Shown here: piece after piece, positions 1 to 10,527 of the stretch
How positions within the stretch are numbered: the first letter of the stretch is position 1
Layout of the letters: the number at the start of each line of letters is the position of its first letter
NCBI GenBank assembly: GCA_019426215.1
Contig: CM033393.1
Location: forward strand, 3,754,046 to 3,818,045
Reading direction: 5' to 3'
From: Buddleja alternifolia
Taxonomy: Eukaryota > Streptophyta > Magnoliopsida > Lamiales > Scrophulariaceae
Length of the DNA: 64,000 bases
Made by a program: the position numbers and the translations under genes
Notes under the pieces: model-generated
Database searches by the model: none
What the model was told of the DNA's origin: nothing
Seen by the model: the letters and a program-made list of their open reading frames with translations, nothing else

Positions 1-654
1 AATAAGTCTTAATTTACTATTTTCTAATTGCTGAACATAAGCCTGGGAGACAAAAAAAATCATCATTTTACGGTAGAAAAATATGTAATAATAATAGTTG
101 ACTAATAAGAAACGAAGGTTATTAATAACTAATATTTACTAGTAATAATCACACCTTTTTTCGTAGACGACTTTTACGAGCAGCCTCACGGTTCTGTTCT
201 AAGCGTCTCACAGACTAGTCACCAAATTTTGAGAACATTCAAGATTTTAAAATTAGCAATTTAACTATGATGAATGAGTATATAATTTCTCACTACTTAC
301 CAAATGAATTTTAAAAAAAAAAACAAGAAATGTTTGTATAGAAATTACCTTAGCACTTGGTTTATTTGCTTCTTGATCATATTTATTGGAAGGTACAACG
401 GTTCCATTTGAAGTATCCTCCGACTAGACACAAACGAAACAAGTCGGGAAATATATCGAAGGCACAAGTTGATATATAGTAACTACAACGAATTTTACCT
501 GGTTGTCTAGTTTGGAGTCGACATCTAAAACCAATGGTGGAGATGTGTCGAGCAAGTTGTTTCCTTTGAAATCTCCCCACATAGCCATTTGATGGATAGG
601 CTCGTATATGCCCATCCGCCTTGACGGAACAAAATGAGTGGACGTAGAATTCAT
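1..654 (-). CDS. TGA1/TGA4-like bZIP transcription factor, N-terminal exons (runs off left edge)
   Basis: Four exons can be read on the minus strand: 654-499, 423-349, 214-155 and 42-1, each bounded by GT/AG. They join without a frame break into 111 codons. The start MNSTSTHFVPSRRMGIYEP is characteristic of clade-I TGA factors (TGA1/TGA4). Exon 1 (52 codons) and exon 2 (25 codons, SEDTSNGT then an acidic/polar stretch) form the N-terminal region. Exon 3 is a 20-codon exon holding the basic DNA-binding region (RRLEQNREAARKSRLRKK). Exon 4 begins the leucine zipper (AYVQQLENSKLRL) and continues off the window. Clade-I TGA factors bind TGACG (as-1) promoter elements as dimers in the nucleus and act with NPR1-type co-regulators in defence and nitrate responses. 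The C-terminal DOG1-like domain and its redox cysteines are not visible here. No break is seen in the visible part. The family call is firm; which paralogue is not. Confidence 0.9.
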
Positions 655-2005
655 TGCGTTTTACCTGTTTGTATATAACCAAGTAAATAAAACAAGAGAT
701 ATATAATCAGAAATTCAGTAAGAATGCATGAAATTTTAGTCCACAATTGCGAGAAAAGTGATCAAGAATTGTAGAAGGAGCATCTGCTGCTGTGCTAAAG
801 ACTATATAGCTAATAGCAACTGTGCAACTCAACTGTACTGCAGCTCAAGTGCCATGTTCCCAACGAAAATAGATACACAAAATGCTTTAATTTGCGAGGT
901 GGGGGTGAAAGCAATACTCTCTACAAAGAACGTTGCATCGGATCAATTGCTTAACGAATTCCATATATATTCTAATGCAGAATATGTTGTTGTTTCAGTT
1001 TGATCTCAGCCCATGAAACATGATTTTTGGTGAAAGGAATCTAACAAATGAACACTTGAATAGACTAGCTCCTAATTCTCAACTCAATATGTTTAGAATG
1101 AAAAACCATTTGAAACGACACGAATATTGAATTATGAAAGAAACGAAGCTTATAGTTATGCCTCTCTTTTTTTGCATATTTCCAATCATTATATATCAGA
1201 AGGTTGACACAAATCACCTGATTCTTGTGAATTATCCCATACTTAGTAATCCATAAAAGTTATGCTTAAAATTATAAACGTACGATTTAAGGATCATCAG
1301 TAACTATTAATTTGATCTAATGTAAAAGGGATAAATCAGATAAGATTTATGTTTCTAAACTGTTAGCTTTCATACTTAAACTAAACAACAATAAAGACTT
1401 CTGTCTGAACTTGAACATATGAAAAAACAAGAAGAGCAACATATAGAACACACACACACACACACATATATATATATTATTAGTAAAGAGACACAAAAAC
1501 TTATAACAACAAAATATCTTTGTTTATCAATAACACAAACACGTTCAAGTGTGTGTAAACAATATATTTTGTGTGACCATTTAAACAATTCTTGTATCTT
1601 AATCAAACCATAACTCCTAGTTCTTGCTTATCAACAGAAAAAACAAAAACAAAAAAAAGAGCATTAAATTGAGTAACTCCACTAAATCTTTTCAAAACCA
1701 AAAGAAGAAACAAAAATACTGAATATGCTAATAAATGAAACTAAACAAAGTACCAAAATAATTAATACCAAAAACTGAGAAAAGAAAACATAAAATGAAA
1801 CCTTTAAATGGAAATTAGGAGTAATTAGAACCCAGTGTGAGAAGAATAATAATATTCCCGCTCAATTTGCAGCTCTCGGCAAGAAAAATAACCGAAAGAA
1901 AATTACAGTGTCTCCCATTTGTACTTTGATGAAGTGAAGAAGAAGCATCGAATAATAAGATTGTAAAGGCAACATCTTTTTCGAAATATATTATTTATAT
2001 TTAAA
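655..2005 (-). promoter_or_regulatory. upstream/5' leader region of the TGA-like gene
   Basis: No other gene is seen here. On the minus strand a possible 3' splice site (ATACAAACAG followed by GT) lies about 10 bases before the ATG, so a leader intron is plausible. A TATA-like stretch (TATAAATAA) lies near 1993-2002, and the 1840-1960 segment between it and the gene is CT-rich on the coding strand, like a plant leader. This would make a leader with an intron of over 1 kb. All of it is inference from base composition and short motifs. Confidence 0.3.
1448..1480. repeat. (CA)n(TA)n microsatellite
   Basis: About nine CA units run directly into about six TA units. Compound CA/TA tracts of this kind recur at 14.66, 20.52, 34.36 and 54.36 kb. 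Confidence 0.9.
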
Positions 2006-2079
2006 TGGGGAATTATTAAATAAGAAAACTTTAACTGTTGCATATATAAATTATGATACAATTATGCAAGTGGAGGAAG

Positions 2080-2081
<2 letters not shown>

Positions 2082-2110
<29 letters not shown>
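2082..2110. repeat. (TG)n microsatellite
   Basis: About fourteen uninterrupted GT units, followed by AT-rich sequence with no gene. Confidence 0.9.
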
Positions 2111-2111
<1 letters not shown>

Positions 2112-2114
<3 letters not shown>

Positions 2115-3512
2115 GATATATTATAATTTGAAGATAGTGTGTGGTATCTAAGCTACAGTGTAAATGCATATCAAGTTGGAAAATATTGGTCACATTTCCA
2201 CTAAGAATACAATTGCAAAATAAGCAACAGTGTTTTGTAGTGCTTATTCTTACTTTGAATATGCGCACCAAGTCACTCTCTCACTACATTTTGTAGCGGT
2301 TCTTATAGAATTTTGGAATTTTTAAGTTTCAATATAGTTTAATAATATGCATCATATTTCAAGTCTCCTGCCTATCAGGTCTTTGGATGCACTAAGTGTC
2401 TCCAAAATCACTTAGCGTAATTTGAAATTGGGACACAAACCAACTGTCCAAAAGAGATATTTAGATATTACCTCCCTTGTTGCCAGGTGTTGGAACTCTA
2501 GCAGTGGCTCCCACACGTGTACATAGCTCAAGACATTGAGTTTATATGCATTCGTTTATAAATTATTCATTTTTCACTATGTTTTCCAATGTGGGATGAG
2601 GGCGCTACATGAATGGTGAACCCATATAAATCTCAACACGAGTGGTTGCCATTGTTTGAGGGGGCAAGGATCTCCTAAAAAGAAACTCACCCAACCCTAA
2701 AAACAAATTAATCAAGCTTGAATTCTTTCCGTAGAGGAGTTTCAATCTGACTAAAAATTTGATGGGATTGTGGTGATGCATCCACTTATTACCACATATT
2801 ATTGATCTTACTACATATTATTTAAGTCTGTGTCTTGATTGGTAATCAAATAACATGTTGTATGCAAGTTGTTCAATAGTATATGGTTTTGAATTTGGAT
2901 CATACTTGAGAAGTCGTCCAAATTTAGTTTAGGAGATTTTTTAGACTTATATAGTACAAGTACTAGCGTGAAATGGTCAAAGAAGTTGGCATCTGTTGTG
3001 GTATCAAAAATGAGTCGGGCCAGGGTAGTCAACCCTGGAAAAAATATTTCGAGAAACGAGTTAGGGTGGAATGGATCCGACCTACAACAAGATAAACCAG
3101 TTATCCTTCTAATGACGATGATTTGTTGAGGTTTTTAGAGTGATTGATTAGAATATTCATTTTAGTGATATGATCATTCTAATGGTGTGCTTATTTGACC
3201 TTGGTCTTAATCTTCTTTAACCTTTAATTTGATCAATAGGATCATTAAGTCAAGCCTTATAATTCATAGCAAGTTTATAACAGGCCGCATGTACATTATT
3301 ATTTATGATTAAAATGTTTGAATTGCCTTTTATTAAAATTATGGCACATCAGCATCATAGTGGTGAGCCCCAAGGAAAGACCACGAAGGTCTTCAAGATT
3401 GGAACAATCATAAGGGAAATATGCTGAGAATACAATAATGTATCATTTTGAAAGTAGATAGGATCTTATATTGCAATTCATATTGCATATTATATGTAAG
3501 GTATTGGGTAAA
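2112..3512. other. intergenic DNA without recognised genes
   Basis: Only short, compositionally random reading frames. The 2480-2700 part, with a near-palindromic CACACGTGT and a CCAATGTGGGAT stretch, resembles repetitive DNA, but I can delimit no element. Confidence 0.5.
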
Positions 3513-3517
3513 TAACA

Positions 3518-3998
3518 TGTTAGGAATCAATGCGCATAAACGAACTTAAAAGTAAAGAGAAAGCAAGGAAAGAGACAGTGATTTTATGAGGTTCGGCAAA
3601 TTGCCTACGTCCACGGACCTATGCTAGAGAGTTTTTATTAATCTTGTGAGAGAGATACAATTACAATGAAGAAAATATCATCTACTTATGTATCCTAATC
3701 ATGGAGACAAAGATACAAAGCTCTAAACCCAATAGGTAACTCAAAACTTGCCAAATAAGTCAAAAACGCGTCTAATTAACGCTGCCATCGCGAGGGACCA
3801 CGCCTAGGCGTCGCAACCAGTACCAAAACTGCTCTGCTTCTGCTCGCCACGCCCGAGCGTCGGATGATCCACGCCTGAGCGTCGTGGTGTCCACGCCTAG
3901 GCGTCGTATGATGCACGCCTCGTCGTGGGCTATAGTGTGCTCCGGCTCCTTTTCTTCTTTCTTGACTCTTGAATTTGTCTTCACACTCAAACCCATCA
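3518..3998 (-). repeat. 3' LTR of Copia-1
   Basis: 481 bp, TG...CA on either strand, nearly the same as 9488-9991. Between about 3788 and 3930 it carries several copies of a CACGCCTAGGCGTCG-like unit, whose core CGCCTAGGCG is a perfect palindrome. Short open frames in this stretch are by-products of the repeats. Confidence 0.95.
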
Positions 3999-4012
3999 AT
4001 CTCCCACTTAGA
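3999..4012 (-). other. Polypurine tract of Copia-1
   Basis: On the minus strand AAGTGGGAGAT lies directly before the 3' LTR. It is the plus-strand priming site typical of plant Copia elements. The same motif sits at the matching place in the second Copia element (52142 onward). Confidence 0.85.
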
Positions 4013-4112
4013 GACCAAATACAAAGTAGAATCTCAACCTCTTCATCAAACTCCATGACTCTTCACTCTCCAAATGAAAGCACTCTCTCTCCAGCATAAG
4101 TCGGCCTCCTCA

Positions 4113-6114
4113 TCACATAAGTTCGAGGCCAATTGATGCCATGCAAAACCTCAGTTTCTCGGTGGTAACTCCCTTAGTTAACAACTCCGCCGGATTCTTC
4201 GCACCCAGCACCTTCTTCAACTCCAAAGTTCCATCATCTATCATCTCTCGGATATGATGATACTTTAATTGAATATGCTTCGTCCTCGAGTGAAACACCG
4301 GATTCTTTGCCAAACAAATGGCACTTTGACTATCACTATAAAGTGCACAATCCCGTTGCTCCTTGTCAATTTCCCTCAGAAAATTCTTCAACCAAACGAT
4401 CTCCTTCCCAGCTTCTGAAATAGTTATGTACTCAGCTTCGATTGTAGAAAGTGCTACACACTTTTGTAGCCTTGACATCCAACTAATTGTTGTGCCACCT
4501 AAAGTGTAAATATAGCCCGAGGTGCTCTTCCGCCCATCTTGATCACCACCTAAGTCAGCATCCACAAAGCCCTCTAAAGTGACACTACTAATCTTAAAAC
4601 TTAAACACACATCTAATGTGCCTTTCAAATACCTTAGTAGCCACTTTACTGCTTCCCAATGTTGTAAACCCGGATTAGCCATGAATCTACTCACGACTCT
4701 CACTGCATGAGCTATATCCGGCCTTGTACACACCAGTGCATACATCAAACTTCCAATGGCAGAAGCATAAGGAACCTTTGCCATCTTTTCTCGCTCCTCA
4801 TCAGATTTAGGTGATTGCTCCTTACTTAGTTTGAATCGACTCCCCAAAGGAGTGCTTCTAGACTTTGCATCAATGATAGCAAATCTATCAAGCACCTTAT
4901 GAATATACATTTCTTGAGTCTGCTTGAGGCTCCCACTCGACCTATCTCGAATAATTCTCATCCCGAGAATCGTATTTGCTGCCCCCAAGTCCTTCATTTT
5001 AAACTCACTTGACAATTATTGTTTCAGCCTTTTGATTTCTCCCATATTAGACCCAACGATTAACATGTCATCGACATACAACAATAAGATTATGTAGCAA
5101 TCCTTAAACTTCTTAAAGTAACAACAGTGATCCATTTGACATCTTGTAGATCCATTTCCATCCATAAAGGTGTCAAATTTTTTGTACAGCTTGTTTCAAT
5201 CCGTACAAACTTTTCTGTAGTTTGCACACAAAGTTTTCCTTTCCATTCTCCAGAAAACCCTCCGATTGAACCATGTAAATATCTTCCTCCAAATCACCAT
5301 GAAGGAACGCTGTTTTTACATCCAACTGCTCAAGATGTAAATCCTCTACAGCAACAATACTCAGAACCATCCTTATAGTAGTCAACTTGACAACCGACGA
5401 AAAAATCTCAGTGTAGTCAATCCCTTCCTTCTGTTGGAACCCTTTAACTACCAACCTCGCCTTGTACCTTTTACTACCATCATTCTTAACCCGAAATACA
5501 CACTTGTTCTGCAAAGCTCGTTTTCCCTCCGGTAATTTAGTCAACCTCCAAGTCTTATTTCTCTCAAGCGAGCTCATCTCATCTTTCATGGCTAGCTCCC
5601 ACTTGAGAGAATCTCCTACACTCATTGCCTCTTTGTACGACTCGGGTTCACCCGAATCCGTTAAAATTAAATAGTGTAAGGAAGGTGAATACCTTATGTT
5701 TGGTTTGGGGGTTCTGCTCGATCTCCTCAAGGTAGATTGCAGAGTCACCGGATCTTCCTCAATCCTATTCTTAGCTCCATTTTCTGCAACCTCATCCACA
5801 GTGATCTTTTCCAATATCGCCTTTGGTTTCACATTATCCTCAGTCTCTGCCCCAAGTTTATCCTTGTAAAGCACCTTCTCATTGAACGTAACATCTTTAT
5901 GCCTTATGATCTTGTTATTTTGGTAATCCCAGAACTAATAGTCAAAACTCTCTCCACCATAACCAATAAAGAAGCACTTCTGTGCTTTTGGATCCAACTT
6001 ATCCCTGTCATCAGAACTTCGCAAGACATAAGATAATCAACCAAAAAATTTTTAATGCGCTAAATTTACCTCTTTTCCAGACCAAACTTCCTCCGAAATT
6101 TTGAAGTCCAACGG
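4113..6114 (-). pseudogene. Copia-1 reverse transcriptase and RNase H (broken)
   Basis: Minus-strand reading starts at the integrase/RT boundary (EEVWSGKEVNLAHL, near 6090) and reaches RT at 5874-5173, with KTWRLTKLPEGKRAL, KARLVVKGFQQKEGIDY and LDVKTAFLHGDLEEDIYM. About 50 bases are scrambled or deleted near 5130-5173. The catalytic YVDD follows near 5065, then an in-frame TAA. RNase H occupies 5015-4113 (STSGYIYTLGGTTISW, ALSTIEAEYI, SDSQSAICLAKNP, HSRTKHIQLKYHHIRE). This would be the C-terminal half of a Copia polyprotein that makes and degrades the RNA/DNA hybrid. Several stops look like CAA-to-TAA changes. Confidence 0.9.
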
Positions 6115-7605
6115 TGTTAGGAAATGTCATGTTAGATGTTTTGATGATGACAAGATAGGATTCAATGTTAGACCCCAAATAAAATGTAAGTTTATGTTTT
6201 CCATAGATCATTGTTTAAGCGTTTGAAAGTTTGTAATTTTGTTTAGGCTTGTAATTTTTATCTTTGTAGGTTTTAGACTAAGTATTAGATACTGAATCGC
6301 TAATAGAATTCTAGGTGAGTCTATTCGAGAAGAAGTTGAAGATCAGCGTCTGAAGTCAACCAGAGATGAAGATTTGTTTCTTAGCGTCCGTCAAACGCTA
6401 AAGGACCTTTTTCAGGATTTATGGATCAAGCGCTCAAAGCACTTAATCGACCAATGACAAATTCACCTGAAATAAATCCTCAAGTCACGAAGGATTAAAA
6501 TGCAATCATTCAACGAACATTTATTTCCAACGAGAAATAAATTTAAATACATTAAATGCCTGATAAGAGCATTAAATATGATAAGCTACTGTGACCTGTG
6601 GACAAGCCACCTTTTTGACTAGACTGTCAGAACTTCAGAGTTTATAGCTGCTACCATCTAATCGGTGCCAGCAGTTTTTCAGGAATGTCAGGCTTTAGGT
6701 AGAATCACGCGCTGCGTGAAAGGCACGCTCCTACATGTGTCCAACGGACAGATCCCAAGAATTGCCTATAAATACCTTACCTTCAGCAGACCCTAAAAAG
6801 GACGGTACAAAATATTTACAAAAGAAAATTACGTACACAAGAAAAAGCTTAGAAACTCCATAGCCAAAATTCCTTCAAGCTTTTTATCTACATTCCAGAC
6901 AGTCACAAATATCTCAAACATCTTCCAAAGAAGAAGCCTAAATTCCCATTGAGATATTCCAAGTTGTTTGATCTTCCCAAATACAAACAAACCCTTGTGA
7001 CAAAAACCTCAACCTTTCATCTGAGTGAGAAAAGTTGTTGAAACTCATTACAAGCAGTATTTCTGAGTGAGAGAAGCTTGTAGAAGACGATCTTCATTGG
7101 TGCTGAAATCTGTGTGATCAAGGAGCCCGAGATCATTTTCATTCTTTACTATCTTGTAGAAAATTCTGTGTGATTCTTTGATAATCATCTTAGTAATTTC
7201 CTCCAAGTGAAAAAGGAGAAGAAGGACGTAGCTGGGATTACATCACCCAGTGAACCTTACAAATTATTGTGTCATTTATATTTTACTGTCTTATCTGTCA
7301 TATTACATTATTCTAAAAGACAAGTAAAATTGCAAAGCGATTAAATTATCTAAAAGAACGTTAAAAATCATTTCCGCTGTGCTAACCCTGATTAAGTGAT
7401 CTAAGCGTTACCCTACTTTGGTAAATTGCTAAACTCACTAAGTCTAAGTTATCTTTACTGAAGCGCCTGACCCAATCGCTCAGCCTTCCAAGCGTTCAGA
7501 TCTTTGAAAAGTAACACGAAATTTTTGAAGTCTAAAAAGACTTCAGGGTCTATTCAACCCTTCCCCCCCTTTCTAGACCCTTTCGTATGCCACTTGGGAC
7601 CATCA
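6115..7605 (+). mobile_element. Solo LTR (about 1.49 kb) nested in Copia-1
   Basis: The Copia frame is interrupted exactly between the integrase tail (residues INRGPSV) and its continuation (PLDFKISEEVW). The inserted DNA begins TGTTAGGAAATGTCATG and ends CACTTGGGACCATCA, giving TG...CA ends. It has no coding capacity. It contains a TATA box (CTATAAATACC near 6766) and ends in a CT-rich stretch (CCCTTCCCCCCCTTTCTAG), as long LTRs of Sirevirus-type Copia elements do. No second LTR, primer site or clear TSD is present, so I read it as a solo LTR. The lineage is inferred from the end sequences only. Confidence 0.75.
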
Positions 7606-8547
7606 AGATTGTACTGAAGGTCCCCGATTGATGAGGTAAGCCGCCGTGTTCGCCGCATCAGCCCAAAAGGTCTTTGGCAAGCCGGAGTAAAGCCTCATGC
7701 CCCTAGCTCGTTCATTCAAGGTCCTATTCATCAACTCTACAATCCCATTCTGTTGCGGAGTCCCCGGAATGGTCTTGATCATCTTGATCCCATTCTCTGC
7801 ACAATAGTCTTTGAATCCTTGGCTGTCATACTCACCGCCATTATCTGACCTCAGACACTTCAATTTCAACCCCGTTTCATTCTCGACTTCTGCATTCCAC
7901 TTCTTAAAGGTACTAAACACTTCAGACTTATTTTTCAGAAAATAAACCCATACCTCTCGAGTGGAATCATCAATGAAAGTGACATAATATCTGGACCCTC
8001 CAAGTGACTGTATGGGTGTCGGTCCTCATACATCAGTGTGGACAAGTTGCAATTTCTCAGTCTTCAGTTCTCTTCCAACCTTGGAAAAACTAACCTTTTT
8101 TTGCTTTTCAAGAACACAGTCTTCGCAAAGACCCAACTCAATAGACTTTGAAATTGGCAATTTTCCCTTGGATGCCATTATTCTCATCCCTTTCTCACTC
8201 ATGTGCCCAAGTCGCCTATGCCATAAATGTACATCTTCTGTGGCCCCGACTATGGCTAACGAGTCTTTCATAATATCAGTTGTGTACAAAGTTCCAAACT
8301 TTGCACCTCGTGCCACCACCATATTTCCCTTGGTGATTTTCCATGAACCACCACCAAACACAGTAGTAAATCCGTCACTGTCAATTTGACTCATTGAGAT
8401 CAAATTCTTCTTCAAACCCGGTACATGTCTCACATTCTGCAGTTTCAACTGCATTCCCTGTGCTGTCGTTATAGTGACATCACCCTTACCAACAATTTCC
8501 AAGGGTTCGTCATCTGCAAGAAAAGCATTTCCAAATTCCAGAAACAT
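7606..8547 (-). pseudogene. Copia-1 protease end, GAG-pre-integrase domain and integrase (broken)
   Basis: The minus-strand reading includes GKGDVTITT and SWKITKGNMVVARG, the pre-integrase zinc motif around LWHRRLGHMSEKGM, and CEDCVLEKQKKVSF. It then reaches an in-frame TGA near 8025, after HTDV, the first catalytic Asp. The integrase core continues through YVTFIDDSTREVW, SDNGGEYDSQGF (second Asp) and GTPQQNGIVELMNRTL (Glu). The D,D(35)E set is visible in DNA, but the frame is closed by the stop and cut at the nested solo LTR. Confidence 0.9.
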
Positions 8548-9445
8548 AATGTGTTAGATAATTCTTACATGAAGTAGCATGAAACGACACACCTGAGTCT
8601 AATACCCATTGGTCAACTAGATTGTCAATACAGCAAACCAGAGCATCTCCGACACCATCTGCTGTTGCGTTTGCTTGTTGATGTTCCCAATTTTGATTCT
8701 GACCCGCCTTTTCTGGACAATCCCTTTTGTAATGGCCTTTCTTATCGCAGCCCCAACAATCAGCTTCTTTACGCGATTTTGACTTCCCTCGCCCCTTAAA
8801 CTTGGATCGACCTCTACCTTTCTGACCACTCCGTTGAACACCTCTCCCCCTGCTTTCCGCACTCAATGCAGTAGATGTGAGTTCTCCTAATTCCCTCCGG
8901 CGAATATCCTCGCTCAAAATCAGATCCCGAATCTCCTGAAGCTTCAACTTCCTTTGGCCAGACGAACTACTCACAGTAGTTACCGTCGCACTCCAACTTT
9001 CCGGCAAAGAAGACAATAGAATTAGAGCCTTTACCTCGTCCTCAAAATTGATATCAACCGAACTCAACTGAGTGATGATCACGTTGAATTTGTTGATATG
9101 ATTTGTCACGGATCCTCCTTCAGTCATCCTTAAGTTGAATAAACGTCTCATTAGATAGACTTTATTCGATGCCGATCGCTTCTCATAGCGCCTTCATCAA
9201 ACCCGCAGTGGTTTCTCTTCCAAGATGTTAAACGCTATGTTTCTTGATAACGTCAGCTGAATAACCCCCAAAGCTTGCCTATCCAACAAATCCCAATCTG
9301 CATCAGTCATCTTTTCAGGCTTGTTCCCGGACAACGGTTCATGGAGTTTCTTCTGGTGCAGATAATCCTCCAGCTGCATCCGCCGGAATCCAAAATCCTT
9401 TCCATCGAACTTGTCAATTTTTACTTTACCATCTGCAGACGCCAT
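8510..9445 (-). pseudogene. Copia-1 gag and start of protease (frameshifted)
   Basis: Starts with MASADGKVKIDKFDGKDFGF at 9445. A deletion/frameshift near 9170-9200 breaks the frame. Reading resumes at 9151 with MRRLFNLRMTEGGSVTNHIN, followed by a basic stretch and a CCHC zinc knuckle (CWGCDKKGHYKRDC). The protease begins with WVLDSGVSFHATS, whose DSG active-site triad is intact. Gag packages the element RNA; this copy cannot make one continuous protein. The gag is clearly a sister of the one at 52.3-53.5 kb. Confidence 0.9.
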
Positions 9446-9469
9446 TGATTCGCACGGAACACTATAACC

Positions 9470-9486
9470 CGTGCTCTTGATACCAG
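9470..9486 (-). other. Primer-binding site of Copia-1
   Basis: On the minus strand the 5' LTR ends ...CTAACA and is followed by ACTGGTATCAAGAGCACGG. TGGTATCAGAGC pairs with the 3' end of initiator tRNA-Met; here one extra A lies inside the motif. Confidence 0.8.
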
Positions 9487-9487
9487 T

Positions 9488-9991
9488 TGTTAGGAATCAA
9501 TGGGCATAAACGAACTTAAAAGCAAAAAGGAAACAAGAAAAGAGACAACGATTTTACGTGGTTCGGCAAATTGCCTACGTCCACAGACCTATGCTAGAGA
9601 GTTTTTATTAATCTTGTGAGAGAGATACAATTACAATGAAGAGAATATCATCTACTTATGTATCCTAATCTTGGAGACAAAGATACAAAGCCCTAAACCC
9701 AATAAGTAATTCAAAACTTGCCAAATAAATCAAAAACGCGTCTAATTAACGCTGCCACGCCGGTACAGGCACGCCTAGGCGCCGCAACCAGTACCAAAAC
9801 TGCTCCACTTCTGCTTGCCACGCCCGAGCGTCGGATGATCCACGCCTGGGCGCCGTGGTGTCCACGCCTGGGCGCCGTGGTGTCCACGCCTAGGCGTCGT
9901 ATGATGCACGCCTAGGCGTGGGCTACAGTATGCTCCAGCTCCTTTTCTTCTATCTTGACTCTTCGATTTGTCTCCACACTCAAACCCATCA
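9488..9991 (-). repeat. 5' LTR of Copia-1
   Basis: 504 bp. The palindrome array (about 9765-9920) holds at least six CACGCC..GGCGYC units. One of them, about 23 bp (CCACGCCTGGGCGCCGTGGT and flank), is tandemly doubled, which accounts for most of the length difference from the other LTR. Counting from the LTR start on the minus strand, the array lies roughly 70-225 bases in, where U3 promoter sequences are expected. Confidence 0.95.
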
Positions 9992-9996
9992 TAACA

Positions 9997-10527
9997 TGTA
10001 TCCAAAAAAAAGTTTAATAGTTATTTATTTGAATACAATAAAACGCTTGTCATTAATCCAATTAATATATTGCAATAGGGAATGCAACATGAGTTGCAAT
10101 AGAAAATTCTCAGTATATAAAGCATTTTGAAACTTAATAAAGCGTCTAGGAAGTATAGAAATTTCAGATTTTTGGTTGTGGGGTTTAGTCGTTATACAAA
10201 GATTATAGCCTTGTTTCAGAATACTAGTGTTTTTTGAAGAACTTATGAAGTTTAGATAGTGATGAGTAGCAAAAAAAATAAAATGGAGGGATGTATAGAA
10301 AAAGGATGAAAAGCTAAGAATAAATTGATTAATGAGTGTTTCACAGAAAAGTATATAATTTTAGTTTTCTCTCATCTTTTAATATAAAAAGTGTAAGAAA
10401 TAACTTTAATTTATTTACCAAAATACGTCGCCAACAATCAAATTCACCTTCCACCTAGCTAGTGGATTCTTTCATCAAGAAGACATTTTTTTAATCGAAG
10501 CAATCAAGTTCATTATGTATTATTTTT
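9997..10527. other. intergenic AT-rich DNA
   Basis: No gene, RNA or delimitable element was recognised. Confidence 0.5.

Larger units (their letters stand above)
3513..9996 (-). mobile_element. Full-length Copia LTR retrotransposon (Copia-1), minus strand, decayed
   Basis: The element runs from 3518 to 9991 and is flanked on both sides by the 5-bp TSD TAACA (3513-3517 and 9992-9996). The 5' LTR is at the right and the 3' LTR at the left. A primer-binding site and a polypurine tract sit just inside the LTRs. The order gag, protease, integrase, reverse transcriptase, RNase H is that of Copia/Ty1 elements. The internal region carries frameshifts, in-frame stops (for example TGA near 8025 at the start of integrase and TAA just after YVDD), a small deletion in RT and a 1.49-kb solo LTR between integrase and RT, so it is not autonomous. 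The two LTRs differ by one 23-bp duplication and a modest number of substitutions. Confidence 0.95.

Noticed and set aside
3772..4099. Open frames of 71-94 codons with repeated arginine-rich residues
   Set aside because: They lie in the LTR palindrome array of Copia-1 and just beyond; the repetition comes from CACGCCTAGGCGTCG units.
6110..7612. A TSD for the nested solo LTR
   Set aside because: Flanks CAACGG and AGATTG do not match; no 5-bp duplication could be supported.
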